Positions 1 to 15,500 of a stretch of DNA of 64,000 nucleotides are shown here, piece after piece. Within the stretch, counting starts at the first letter, position 1. Each line of letters opens with the position of its first letter. Under the pieces are notes generated by a model. That model was given only the letters and a program-made list of their open reading frames with translations. It did not search any database and was not told the origin of the DNA. Made by a program: the position numbers and the translations under genes. Source of the DNA: Salvelinus alpinus (taxonomy: Eukaryota; Chordata; Actinopteri; Salmoniformes; Salmonidae); assembly GCF_045679555.1 (NCBI RefSeq), contig NC_092091.1:73432787-73496786 (forward strand), given 5' to 3'.

Positions 1-3000
1 TCCTACATTATAAACTATTATAACCACTCTATTGAAAGCTGAGACTCTCTAAAGAACACGATGGTTTCCTACATTATAAACTATTATAACCACTCTATTG
101 AAAGCTGAGACTCTCTAAAGAACACGATGGTTTCCTACATTATAAACTATTATAACCACTCTATTGAAAGCTGAGACTCTCTAAAGAACACGATGGTTTC
201 CTACATTATAAACTATTATAACCACTCTATTGAAAGCTGAGACTCTCTAAAGAACACGATGGTTTCCTACATTATAAACTATTATAACCACTCTATTGAA
301 AGCTGAGACTCTAAAGAACACGATGGTTTCCTACATTATAAACTATTATAACCACTCTATTGAAAGCTGAGACTCTCTAAAGAACACGATGGTTTCCTAC
401 ATTATAAACTATTATAACCACTCTATTGAAAGCTGAGACTCTCATGAACAAGATGGTTTCCTACATTATAAACTATTATAACCACTCTATTGAAAGCTGA
501 GACTCTCTAAAGAACACGATTGTTTCCTACATTATAAACTATTATAACCACTCTATTGAAAGATGAGACTCTCTAAAGAACACGATGGTTTCCTACATTA
601 TAAACTATTATAACCACTCTATTGAAAGCTGAGACTCTAAAGAACACGATGGTTTCCTACATTATAAACTATTATAACCACTCTATTGAAAGATGAGACT
701 CTCTAAAGAACACGATGGTTTCCTACATTATAAACTATTATAACCACTCTATTGAAAGATGAGACTCTCTAAAGAACACGATGGTTTCCTACATTATAAA
801 CTATTATAACCACTCTATTGAAAGCTGAGACTCTCTAAAGAACACGATGGTTTCCTACATTATAAACTATTATAACCACTCTATTGAAAGCTGAGACTCT
901 CTAAAGAACACGATGGTTTCCTACATTATAAACTATTATAACCACTCTATTGAAAGCTGAGACTCTCTAAAGAACACGATGGTTTCCTACATTATAAACT
1001 ATTATAACCACTCTATTGAAAGCTGAGACTCTCTAAAGAACACGATGGTTTCCTACATTATAAACTATTATAACCACTCTATTGAAAGCTGAGACTCTCT
1101 AAAGAACACGATGGTTTCCTACATTATAAACTATTATAACCACTCTATTGAAAGCTGAGACTCTCTAAAGAACACCATGGTTTCCTACATTATAAACTAT
1201 TATAACCACTCTATTGAAAGCTGAGACTCTCTAAAGAACACGATGGTTTCCTACATTATAAACTATTATAACCACTCTATTGAAAGCTGAGACTCTCTAA
1301 AGAACACGATGGTTTCCTACATTATAAACTATTATAACCACTCTATTGAAAGCTGAGACTCTAAAGAACACGATGGTTTCCTACATTATAAACTATTATA
1401 ACCACTCTATTGAAAGCTGAGACTCTCTAAAGAACACGATGGTTTCCTACATTATAAACTATTATAACCACTCTATTGAAAGCTGAGACTCTCATGAACA
1501 AGATGGTTTCCTACATTATAAACTATTATAACCACTCTATTGAAAGCTGAGACTCTCTAAAGAACACGATTGTTTCCTACATTATAAACTATTATAACCA
1601 CTCTATTGAAAGATGAGACTCTCTAAAGAACACGATGGTTTCCTACATTATAAACTATTATAACCACTCTATTGAAAGCTGAGACTCTAAAGAACACGAT
1701 GGTTTCCTACATTATAAACTATTATAACCACTCTATTGAAAGATGAGACTCTCTAAAGAACACGATGGTTTCCTACATTATAAACTATTATAACCACTCT
1801 ATTGAAAGATGAGACTCTCTAAAGAACACGATGGTTTCCTACATTATAAACTATTATAACCACTCTATTGAAAGCTGAGACTCTCTAAAGAACACGATGG
1901 TTTCCTACATTATAAACTATTATAACCACTCTATTGAAAGCTGAGACTCTCTAAAGAACACGATGGTTTCCTACATTATAAACTATTATAACCACTCTAT
2001 TGAAAGCTGAGACTCTCTAAAGAACACGATGGTTTCCTACATTATAAACTATTATAACCACTCTATTGAAAGCTGAGACTCTCTAAAGAACACGATGGTT
2101 TCCTACATTATAAACTATTATAACCACTCTATTGAAAGCTGAGACTCTCTAAAGAACACGATGGTTTCCTACATTATAAACTATTATAACCACTCTATTG
2201 AAAGCTGAGACTCTCTAAAGAACACCATGGTTTCCTACATTATAAACTATTATAACCACTCTATTGAAAGCTGAGACTCTCTAAAGAACACGATGGTTTC
2301 CTACATTATAAACTATTATAACCACTCTATTGAAAGCTGAGACTCTCTAAAGAACACGATGGTTTCCTCCATTATAAACTATTATAACCACTCTATTGAA
2401 AGCTGAGACTCTAAAGAACATGATGGTTTCCTACATTATAAACTATTATAACCACTCTATTGAAAGCTGAGACTCTCTAAAGAACACGATGGTTTCCTCC
2501 ATTATAAACTATTATAACCACTCTATTGAAAGCTGAGACTCTCTAAAGAACACGATGGTTTCCTCCATTATAAACTATTATAACCACTCTATTGAAAGAT
2601 GAGACTCTCTAAAGAACACGATTGTTTCCTACATTATAAACTATTATAACCACTCTATTGAAAGATGAGACTCTCTAAAGAACACGATGGTTTCCTACAT
2701 TATAAACTATTATAACCACTCTATTGAAAGCTGAGACTCTAAAGAACACGATGGTTTCCTACATTATAAACTATTATAACCACTCTATTGAAAGATGAGA
2801 CTCTCTAAAGAACACGATGGTTTCCTACATTATAAACTATTATAACCACTCTATTGAAAGATGAGACTCTCTAAAGAACACGATGGTTTCCTACATTATA
2901 AACTATTATAACCACTCTATTGAAAGCTGAGACTCTCTAAAGAACACGATGGTTTCCTACATTATAAACTATTATAACCACTCTATTGAAAGCTGAGACT

Positions 3001-5795
3001 CTCTAAAGAACACGATGGTTTCCTACATTATAAACTATTATAACCACTCTATTGAAAGCTGAGACTCTCTAAAGAACACGATGGTTTCCTACATTATAAA
3101 CTATTATAACCACTCTATTGTAAGCTGAGACTCTCTAAAGAACACGATGGTTTCCTACATTATAAACTATTATAACCACTCTATTGAAAGCTGAGACTCT
3201 CTAAAGAACACGATGGTTTCCTACATTATAAACTATTATAACCACTCTATTGAAAGCTGAGACTCTCTAAAGAACACGATGGTTTCCTACATTATAAACT
3301 ATTATAACCACTCTATTGAAAGCTGAGACTCTCTAAAGAACACGATGGTTTCCTACATTATAAACTATTATAACCACTCTATTGAAAGCTGAGACTCTCT
3401 AAAGAACACCATGGTTTCCTACATTATAAACTATTATAACCACTCTATTGAAAGCTGAGACTCTCTAAAGAACACGATGGTTTCCTCCATTATAAACTAT
3501 TATAACCACTCTATTGAAAGCTGAGACTCTCTAAAGAACACGATGGTTTCCTACATTATAAACTATTATAACCACTCTATTGAAAGATGAGACTCTCTAA
3601 AGAACACGATGGTTTCCTACATTATAAACTATTATAACCACTCTATTGAAAGATGAGACTCTCTAAAGAACACGATGGTTTCCTCCATTATAAACTATTA
3701 TAACCACTCTATTGAAAGATGAGACTCTCTAAAGAACACGATGGTTTCCTACATTATAAACTATTATAACCACTCTATTGAAAGCTGAGACTCTAAAGAA
3801 CACGATGGTTTCCTACATTATAAACTATTATAACCACTCTATTGAAAGATGAGACTCTCTAAAGAACACGATGGTTTCCTACATTATAAACTATTATAAC
3901 CACTCTATTGAAAGCTGAGACTCTCTAAAGAACACGATGGTTTCCTACATTATAAACTATTATAACCACTCTATTGAAAGCTGAGACTCTCTAAAGAACA
4001 CGATGGTTTCCTACATTATAAACTATTATAACCACTCTATTGAAAGCTGAGACTCTCTAAAGAACACGATGGTTTCCTACATTATAAACTATTATAACCA
4101 CTCTATTGAAAGCTGAGACTCTCTAAAGAACACGATGGTTTCCTACATTATAAACTATTATAACCACTCTATTGAAAGCTGAGACTCTCTAAAGAACACG
4201 ATGGTTTCCTACATTATAAACTATTATAACCACTCTATTGAAAGCTGAGACTCTCTAAAGAACACGATGGTTTCCTACATTATAAACTATTATAACCACT
4301 CTATTGAAAGCTGAGACTCTCTAAAGAACACGATGGTTTCCTACATTATAAACTATTATAACCACTCTATTGAAAGCTGAGACTCTCTAAAGAACACGAT
4401 GGTTTCCTCCGTTATAAACTATTATAACCACTCTATTGAAAGCTGAGACTCTAAAGAACACGGTGGTTTCCTCCATTATAAACTATTATAACCACTCTAT
4501 TGAAAGCTGAGACTCTCTAAAGAACACGATGGTTTCCTACATTATAAACTATTATAACCACTCTATTGAAAGCTGAGACTCTCTAAAGAACACGATGGTT
4601 TCCTCCATTATAAACTATTATAACCACTCTATTGAAAGATGAGACTCTCTAAAGAACACGATGGTTTCCTACATTATAAACTATTATAACCACTCTATTG
4701 AAAGATGAGACTCTCTAAAGAACACGATGGTTTCCTCCATTATAAACTATTATAACCACTCTATTGAAAGATGAGACTCTCTAAAGAACACGATGGTTTC
4801 CTACATTATAAACTATTATAACCACTCTATTGAAAGCTGAGACTCTAAAGAACACGATGGTTTCCTACATTATAAACTATTATAACCACTCTATTGAAAG
4901 ATGAGACTCTCTAAAGAACACGATGGTTTCCTACATTATAAACTATTATAACCACTCTATTGAAAGCTGAGACTCTCTAAAGAACACGATGGTTTCCTAC
5001 ATTATAAACTATTATAACCACTCTATTGAAAGCTGAGACTCTCTAAAGAACACGATGGTTTCCTACATTATAAACTATTATAACCACTCTATTGAAAGCT
5101 GAGACTCTCTAAAGAACACGATGGTTTCCTACATTATAAACTATTATAACCACTCTATTGAAAGCTGAGACTCTCTAAAGAACACGATGGTTTCCTACAT
5201 TATAAACTATTATAACCACTCTATTGAAAGCTGAGACTCTCTAAAGAACACGATGGTTTCCTACATTATAAACTATTATAACCACTCTATTGAAAGCTGA
5301 GACTCTCTAAAGAACACGATGGTTTCCTACATTATAAACTATTATAACCACTCTATTGAAAGCTGAGACTCTCTAAAGAACACGATGGTTTCCTACATTA
5401 TAAACTATTATAACCACTCTATTGAAAGCTGAGACTCTCTAAAGAACACGATGGTTTCCTCCGTTATAAACTATTATAACCACTCTATTGAAAGCTGAGA
5501 CTCTAAAGAACACGGTGGTTTCCTCCATTATAAACTATTATAACCACTCTATTGAAAGCTGAGACTCTCTAAAGAACACGATGGTTTCCTACATTATAAA
5601 CTATTATAACCACTCTATTGAAAGCTGAGACTCTCATGAACAAGATGGTTTCCTACATTATAAACTATTATAACCACTCTATTGAAAGCTGAGACTCTCT
5701 AAAGAACACGATGGTTTCCTACATTATAAACTATTATAACCACTCTATTGAAAGCTGAGACTCATGAACAAGATGGTTTCCTCCGTTATAAACTA
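1..5795. repeat. 66-bp satellite array with higher-order repeats
   Basis: About 88 head-to-tail copies of a 66-bp AT-rich unit starting TCCTACATTATAAACTATTA. Some units are 64 bp, either lacking a CT in the CTCTCTAAAG segment or carrying CTCATGAACAAG. Diagnostic variants recur at fixed spacing: the CATGAACAAG unit at about 441 and 1491, an ACACCATGG variant at about 1171 and 2221, and a TCCTCCGTT variant at about 4409 and 5461. This shows a higher-order period of about 1050 bp (16 units). The array runs off the left edge of the window. No coding potential or spacers are seen. Confidence 0.97.
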
Positions 5796-6568
5796 ATATG
5801 ACCTATGAATCGATGTTTGCATCTTTCTCAGAGGTTGTAAAAGGGGAACTTCAGACTTGTGTGTGTGCTCATGCATTCATTTGGGCGTGCCCTCTCAGTA
5901 CAGTTCTGCTTTCTGTGTGTGTCCAACTGCAAACGACACTGTTTTAATAATCCAATCACATTCCATCAGGAAGCTGGTTAAAGGACATTGTTCCTTTATT
6001 ACTTTACTTTGTTGTTATCATAAAAGCCATTTATGCTAACAATTTAATATGCAAAAAAAATATCAAGATATGAATAATAAACAAGCATAAGCCTATGGCA
6101 AATTACATTAAATGTACATTTTCGTCATTTCGCAGAAGCCCTCATCCAGAGAGACTTACCTACTAATAAAAACCATTAATATAAGCATTTTACTGATTGC
6201 ATGTCTACATACTATCCTCTAAATCTAAAACAATTTAATGTTTTTGTTTTTTTGTTTTTATTCTCTTAATTTTCTTCTCCTCTATGTCTCTCTCTGACAC
6301 AAAGGCTCTATCTCAATTAGTCTTTCCTAGATTTCTCTCCTCCTGTCTGCTCTCCTCCTATCTCCTCTCTTCCTTCACAACACTATTAGAGGAGAAAGTC
6401 CAAGGTCACTCTTCTTGGACCATATTATCCAATGTGTTTTGAGGAGCAGAGGAGGAAGGATGCGAGGACAATGGATTCATTGAGAAAAAGCCGTTGGCAA
6501 GTCTGTAATACCACTATTTTACCTCTGTGATGAGTTGATATCTCACTTTAACCACTAGGTGGAATTAT
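5796..6568. other. Receptor-type upstream DNA between two satellites
   Basis: Non-repetitive stretch without a convincing exon. Its middle part (about 5860-6040 and 6230-6380) matches, with differences, segments upstream of receptor first exons at about 33040-33150, 36160-36640 and 43890-44220, including a CCAATCACATT-type block and a pyrimidine-rich CTCTATGTCTCTCTCTGAC block. It is probably the upstream flank of a further minus-strand receptor gene whose start is replaced by, or lies beyond, the 66-bp array. The 60-codon frame at 5857 has no recognisable similarity and is not called. Confidence 0.5.
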
Positions 6569-9500
6569 CACTTACATTTCAGCACTGTATCCAACCATCA
6601 ACATGATAACTACTAGACATCATCACTTAACCATTCAGCACTGTATCCAACCATCAACATGATAACTACTAAACATCATCACTTAACCATTCAGCACTGT
6701 ATCCAACCATCAACATGATAACTACTAGACATCATAACTTAACCATTCAGCACTGTATCCAACCATCAACATGATAACTACTAGACATCATCACTTAACC
6801 ATTCAGCACTGTATCCAACCATCAACATGATAACTACTAGAAATCATCACTTAACCATTCAGCACTGTATCCAACCATCAACATGATAACTACTAAACAT
6901 CATCACTTAACCATTCAGCACTGTATCCAACCATCAACATGATAACTACTAGCCATCATCACTTAACCATTCAGCACTGTATCCAACCATCAACATGATA
7001 ACTACTAGCCATAATCACTTAACCATTCAGCACTGTATCCAACCATCAACATGATAACTACTAGACATCATCACTTAACCATTCAGCACTGTATCCAACC
7101 ATCAACATGATAACTACTAGACATCATCACTTAACCATTCAGCACTGTATCCAACCATCAACATGATAACTACTAGACATCATCACTTAACCATTCAGCA
7201 CTGTATCCAACATCAACATGATAACTACTAGACATCATCACTTAACCATTCAGCACTGTATCCAACATCAACATGATAACTACTAAACATCATCACTTAA
7301 CCATTCAGCACTGTATCCAACCATCAACATGATAACTACTAGACATCATCACTTAACCATTCAGCACTGTATCCAACATCAACATGATAACTACTAGCCA
7401 TCATCACTTAACCATTCAGCACTGTATCCAACCATCAACATGATAACTACTAGCCATCATCACTTAACCATTCATCACTGTATCCAACCATCAACATGAT
7501 AACTACTAGACATCATCACTTAACCATTCAGCACTGTATCCAACCATCAACATGATAACTACTAGACATCATCACTTAACCATTCAGCACTGTATCCAAC
7601 CATCAACATGATAACTACTAGACATCATCACTTAACCATTCAGCACTGTATCCAACATCAACATGATAACTACTAGACATCATCACTTAACCATTCAGCA
7701 CTGTATCCAACCATCAACATGATAACTACTAGACATCATCACTTAACCATTCAGCACTGTATCCAACCATCAACATAATAACTACTAGCCATCATCACTT
7801 AACCATTCAGCACTGTATCCAACCATCAACATGATAACTACTAGCCATCATCACTTAACCATTCAGCACTGTATCCAACATCAACATGATAACTACTAGA
7901 CATCATCACTTAACCATTCAGCACTGTATCCAACCATCAACATGATAACTACTAGTCATCATCACTTAACCATTCAGCATGACTATACACATGATAACTA
8001 CTAGACATCATCACTTAACCATTCAGCACTGTATCCAACCATCAACATGATAACTACTAGACATCATCACTTAACCATTCAGCACTGTATCCAACCATCA
8101 ACATGATAACTACTAGTCATCATCACTTAACCATTCAGCATGACTATACACATGATAACTACTAGCCATCATCACTTAACCATTCAGCACTGTATCCAAC
8201 CATCAACATGATAACTACTAGCCATCATCACTTAACCATTCAGCACTGTATCCAACCATCAACATGATAACTACTAAACATCATCACTTAACCATTCAGC
8301 ACTGTATCCAACCATCAACATGATAACTACTAGCCATCATCACTTAACCATTCAGCACTGTATCCAACCATCAACATGATAACTACTAGACATCATCACT
8401 TAACCATTCAGCACTGTATCCAACCATCAACATGATAACTACTAGACATCATCACTTAACCATTCAGCACTGTATCCAACCATCAACATGATAACTACTA
8501 GCCATCATCACTTAACCATTCAGCACTGTATCCAACCATCAACATGATAACTACTAGCCATAATCACTTAACCATTCAGCACTGTATCCAACCATCAACA
8601 TGATAACTACTAGACATCATCACTTAACCATTCAGCACTGTATCCAACCATCAACATGATAACTACTAGACATCATCACTTAACCATTCAGCACTGTATC
8701 CAACATCAACATGATAACTACTAGACATCATCACTTAACCATTCAGCACTGTATCCAACATCAACATGATAACTACTAAACATCATCACTTAACCATTCA
8801 GCACTGTATCCAACCATCAACATGATAACTACTAGACATCATCACTTAACCATTCAGCACTGTATCCAACATCAACATGATAACTACTAGCCATCATCAC
8901 TTAACCATTCAGCACTGTATCCAACCATCAACATGATAACTACTAGCCATCATCACTTAACCATTCATCACTGTATCCAACCATCAACATGATAACTACT
9001 AGACATCATCACTTAACCATTCAGCACTGTATCCAACCATCAACATGATAACTACTAGACATCATCACTTAACCATTCAGCACTGTATCCAACCATCAAC
9101 ATGATAACTACTAGACATCATCACTTAACCATTCAGCACTGTATCCAACATCAACATGATAACTACTAGACATCATCACTTAACCATTCAGCACTGTATC
9201 CAACCATCAACATGATAACTACTAGACATCATCACTTAACCATTCAGCACTGTATCCAACCATCAACATAATAACTACTAGCCATCATCACTTAACCATT
9301 CAGCACTGTATCCAACCATCAACATGATAACTACTAGCCATCATCACTTAACCATTCAGCACTGTATCCAACATCAACATGATAACTACTAGACATCATC
9401 ACTTAACCATTCAGCACTGTATCCAACCATCAACATGATAACTACTAGTCATCATCACTTAACCATTCAGCATGACTATACACATGATAACTACTAGACA

Positions 9501-12004
9501 TCATCACTTAACCATTCAGTACTGTGTCCAACCATCAACATGATAACTAGTAGACATCATCACTTAACCATTCAGCACTGTATCCAACCATCAACATGAT
9601 AACTACTAGACATCATCACTTAACCATTCAGCACTGTATCCAACCATCAACATGATAACTACTAGTCATCATCACTTAACCATTCAGCATGACTATACAC
9701 ATGATAACTACTAGCCATCATCACTTAACCATTCAGCACTGTATCCAACCATCAACATGATAACTACTAGCCATCATCACTTAACCATTCAGCACTGTAT
9801 CCAACCATCAACATGATAACTACTAGACATCATCACTTAACCATTCAGCACTGTATCCAACATCAACATGATAACTACTAGACATCATCACTTAACCATT
9901 CAGCACTGTATCCAACATCAACATGATAACTACTAAACATCATCACTTAACCATTCAGCACTGTATCCAACCATCAACATGATAACTACTAGACATCATC
10001 ACTTAACCATTCAGCACTGTATCCAACCATCAACATGATAACTACTAGACATCATCACTTAACCATTCAGCACTGTATCCAACATCAACATGATAACTAC
10101 TAGACATCATCACTTAACCATTCAGCACTGTATCCAACATCAACATGATAACTACTAAACATCATCACTTAACCATTCAGCACTGTATCCAACCATCAAC
10201 ATGATAACTACTAGACATCATCACTTAACCATTCAGCACTGTATCCAACATCAACATGATAACTACTAGACATCATCACTTAACCATTCAGCACTGTATC
10301 CAACATCAACATGATAACTACTAAACATCATCACTTAACCATTCAGCACTGTATCCAACCATCAACATGATAACTACTAGACATCATCACTTAACCATTC
10401 AGCACTGTATCCAACATCAACATGATAACTACTAGTCATCATCACTTAACCATTCAGCATGACTATACACATGATAACTACTAGACATCATCACTTAACC
10501 ATTCAGTACTGTATCCAACCATCAACATGATAACTACTAGACATCATCACTTAACCATTCAGCACTGTATCCAACCATCAACATGATAACTACTAGCCAT
10601 CATCACTTAACCATTCAGCACTGTATCCAACCATCAACATGATAACTAATAGAAATCATCACTTAACCATTCAGCACTGTATCCAACCATCAACATGATA
10701 ACTACTAGACATCATCACTTAACCATTCAGCACTGTATCCAACATCAACATGATAACTACTAGCCATCATCACTTAACCATTCAGCACTGTATCCAACCA
10801 TCAACATGATAACTACTAGCCATCATCACTTAACCATTCAGCACTGTATCCAACCATCAACATGATAACTACTAGCCATCATCACTTAACCATTCAGCAC
10901 TGTATCCAACCATCAACATGATAACTACCTGACATCATCACTTAACCATTCAGCACTGTATCCAACCATCAACATGATAACTACTAGACATCATCACTTA
11001 ACCATTCAGCACTGTATCCAACCATCAACATGATAACTACTAGACATCACCACTTAACCATTCAGCACTGTATCCAACATCAACATGATAACTACTAGAC
11101 ATCATCACTTAACCATTCAGCACTGTATCCAACATCAACATGATAACTACTAAACATCATCACTTAACCATTCAGCACTGTATCCAACCATCAACATGAT
11201 AACTACTAGACATCATCACTTAACCATTCAGCACTGTATCCAACATCAACATGATAACTACTAGCCATCATCACTTAACCATTCAGCACTGTATCCAACC
11301 ATCAACATGATAACTACTAGCCATCATCACTTAACCATTCAGCACTGTATCCAACCATCAACATGATAACTACTAGCCATCATCACTTAACCATTCAGCA
11401 CTGTATCCAACCATCAACATGATAACTACTAGACATCATCACTTAACCATTCAGCACTGTATCCAACCATCAACATGATAACTACTAGACATCATCACTT
11501 AACCATTCAGCACTGTATCCAACATCAACATGATAACTACTAAACATCATCACTTAACCATTCAGCACTGTATCCAACCATCAACATGATAACTACTAGA
11601 TATCATCACTTAACCATTCAGCACTGTATCCAACCATCAACATGATAACTACTAGACATCATCACTTAACCATTCAGCACTGTTTCCAACCATCTATATA
11701 ATAACTACTAGACATCATCACTTAACCATTCAGCACTGTATCCAACCATCTATATAATAACTACTAGAAATCATCACTTAACCATTCAGCACTGTATCCA
11801 ACCATCTATATAATAACTACTAGACATCATCACTTAACCATTCAGCACTGTATCCAACCATCAACATGATAACTACTAGACATCATCACTTAACCATTCA
11901 GCACTGTATCCAACCATCAACATGATAACTACTAAACATCATCACTTAACCATTCAGTACTGTATCCAACCATCAACATGATAACTACTAGACATCATCA
12001 CTTA
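6569..12004. repeat. 56-bp satellite array
   Basis: Roughly 98 tandem copies of a 56-bp unit containing CAGCACTGTATCCAACC and ATGATAACTACTAG. Common variants are a 55-bp unit (CCAACATCAAC) and a shorter unit with CATGACTATACACATG. Rare variants recur at 1493-bp spacing: TTCATCACTG at 7471 and 8964, AACATAATAAC at about 7771 and 9264, AGTCATC at 7954 and 9447. This reveals an internal block duplication of about 27 units. A single-copy relative of the unit sits at about 37437-37490 in inverted orientation, also next to a GA/CT repeat. Confidence 0.97.
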
Positions 12005-12013
12005 CCAGTAAAC

Positions 12014-12114
<101 letters not shown>

Positions 12115-12150
12115 AAAGCATCTTAAGCCTATCACAGGGATATCCGATAA

Positions 12151-12431
12151 TTACTCTGTGATTGGTTTCTCACAGACCCAGTGTTGTTCAACACATGGTC
12201 CGCCCTTCCAACTCTTCAATGGGTCTGTTGCTGTCTGTGAGATCTCAACACAAGCCACCTTGTCGTTCATGTTATTAGGTTCCCCTTCCATCCAATACCT
12301 ATAAACCACACAGTTAATCAGAGTTAAAAATCCTCTAAAACATCATAGAGAATCAGTCCGTTCACTTCGTCACCAGGCTTTACTGCTACCATTTGAGAGA
12401 GAGAGAGAGAGAGACAGAGAGAGAGAGACAT

Positions 12432-12508
<77 letters not shown>

Positions 12509-15500
12509 GAGAGAGAGTGAGCTGGCTGGAGATGAGGTTATCGGACTGTAAAAATTATCATTGCAACAACAGAGAAACAGATAGTAAAAGTAATTCAGAA
12601 CTGTCAATCACTCACGTAGTTGTAAATGATGTGTTGTCAACCCACTGCCAGATTCCGTCTTCTTTATAAGTACCAATCCAGACATTCTTCTTAAATTCAT
12701 GAATGAATATCTATTATATAAATTTGGAAGAAAAACAATGGCCATTATTTGATCTCCACGGCAGAGACATACATAATAGTAGTAGTATGATAGTAGTAGT
12801 AGTAGTTGTATAATAGTGGTAGTATAATAGTATTATTATCATAGCAGTGGTATAACAGTAGTAGTATAATAGTACTTTTACTTCACGATATTCCTGAAGA
12901 TAATTATATACTTTTTACTCCATACATTTTCCCTGACACCCAAAAGTACTCGTTACATTTTGAATGCTTAGCTGGACAAGAAATTGGTCTGATTCACACA
13001 CTTATCAAGAGTACATCCATGGCCTTCCCTACTGCCTGTGATTTGGCAGACTCACTAAACTCATGCTTCGTTTGTAAATTATGTCTGGGTGTTGGAGCAT
13101 GCCCATGGTTATCCGTAAATAAAAAAACAAGAAAATTATGCTGTTCAGTTTGCTTTATAAGGAATTTGAAATTCTTTAGACTTTTACTTTTGATACTTAA
13201 GTATATTTAAAATCAAATACTTTTAGACTGTTACTTAAGTAGTATTTTACTGGGTGACTTTCACTTTTACTTCAGTCATTTTCTTTCTGGACTACCCAGC
13301 CCGGATCCGGGATCATTCTCATCAGAAACGCTGACTGGCATTGCATAGCCTAGCGCCACAGGGATATAATATAATATAATTTCATGAAATCACAAGTCCA
13401 ATAGAGCAAATGAAAGATAAACATCTTGTGAATCCAGCCAACATGTCTGATTTTTTAAATGTTTTACAGCGAAAACACAACATATATTTATGTTAGCTCA
13501 CCACCATATCCCCAAAAACACAGCCATTTTTTAACCGCAAAGATAGCTTTCACAAAAGCCACAAATAGAGATAAAATTAATCACTAACCTTTGAACAACT
13601 TCATCAGATGACAGTCTTAAGACATCATGTTATACAATACATTTATGTTTTGTTCGAAAATGTGCAAATTTATAGCGAGAAATCGTGGTTTTACATTGGC
13701 GCCATGTTCAGAAATGGCTCCAAAACAGCCAGAATAATCACAGAGAGCAACGTGAAATACAGAAATACCCATCATAAAACTTTGATGAAAAATACATGTA
13801 CACATAATTAAAGATAAACATCTTGTGAATCCAGCCAACATGTCTGATTTTTTAAATGTTTTACAGCGAAAACACAACATATATTTATATTAGCTCACCA
13901 CAATATCCAAAAACACACCGCCATTTTTTCACAGAAAAGATAGCTTTCACAAAACCCACAAATAGAGATAAAATTAATCACTAACCTTTTAACAACTTCA
14001 TCAGATGACAGTCATATGACATCATGTTATACAATACATTTATGTTTTGTTCGATTATGTGCATATTTATAGCCAGAAATCGTGGTTTTACATTGCCGCC
14101 ATGTTCAGAAATGGCTCCAAAATAGCGAAAGTAATTACAGATAGCAACGTGAAATACAGAAATACTCATCATAAACTTTGATGAAAGATACATGTTTAAC
14201 ATATAATTAAAGATACACTGGTTCTTAATGCAACCGCTGTGTTAGATTAAAAAAAAAAAAATACTTTAGTAAAAAGCACAGCATGCAATAATCTGAGACA
14301 GCGCTCAGCCATTCTCCATCATGCTGGAGTCAACAGAGTCAACAGAAATATGAAATAACATCATACATATTCCCTTACCTTTGATGAACTTCCATCAGAA
14401 TGCAGTGCCAGGAATCCTAGATCCACAATAATTTGTTGTTTTGTTTTATAATGTCCATTACTTCTGTCGAATTAGCAACTTTGGCTAGCATGTGTAGTGC
14501 ATGTGTCCAAACACTTGCGCAATTGAATGAAAACGTTGAACGAAAACTTCAAAAAGTGGTATTACAAGTCGAATAAACTGGTCAAACTCAGTTGAGAATC
14601 AATCTTCAGGATGTTTTTCTCATATATATCCAATAACGTCCCAGACGGAGCATTTCTTCATGCCTATCTAACGCAGTGCAGACAAAGACATCACATGCCC
14701 TCTGTGCGTGGCCAAGAACTGGCAATCTGCCTGACCTGTCACTCCAAAGGCTCTCATCCGGTCCCACATGAAGCTATATGCTTCATTCCACGTTCTACTG
14801 CCTGTTGACATCTAGTGGAAGGCGTATGAAGTGCATACAGATCCATAAATATAAGGCAATTGAATAGGCGAGGCCTTTCACAGCGACCCATTTCAGAATT
14901 TTCACTTCCTGTTTGGAAGTTTGCCTGCCATATGAGTTCTGTTTTACTCACAGATATAATTCAAACAGTTTTAGAAACTTCAGTTTTTTCTATCCAATAG
15001 TAATAATAATATGCATATCATATGATCTAGGACAGAGTACGAGGCCGTTTAATTTGGGCACAAATTCATCAAAAAGTGAAAATGTCGCCCCCTATCCCTA
15101 AGAAGTTGGTATCTTTACTTTGACAATTGGGTACTTTTTCCACCACTGCTGGAAAAGTAAGTAGAAAGTAAAAGTACACATACCCAAAATATCATGATAG
15201 TAGTAGTATAATAGTAATGGCATAATAGCAGTAGTAGTAGTAGTACTTCACTGTAGCTAATTTCCCCCCAATTTCCCCCCAATATCAGAGACTTCGAGCT
15301 CAAAACTTAAATGGACTGGAAGAAGATAACGGTAAGTTTTGCGACTAAATACACCCTTTTAGCTAGCTGACCACTGATTTTCATTACAATTTTTTGAATT
15401 TGAGCTAGGTTATGAGAGTTTTCAAAAAATTACTATATATACAGTATACTGTATACTGTATATACACATTTTGAGGGAGACACTGTATGTTGTAAAATTT

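Noticed and set aside
5857..6039. 60-codon plus-strand frame
   Set aside because: Lies in sequence homologous to receptor upstream regions; not conserved as a frame in the copies near 33085 and 43920.
1..12004. CRISPR-like arrays of regularly repeated units
   Set aside because: Units are contiguous and near-identical with no unique spacers, and the host is a vertebrate; these are satellites.
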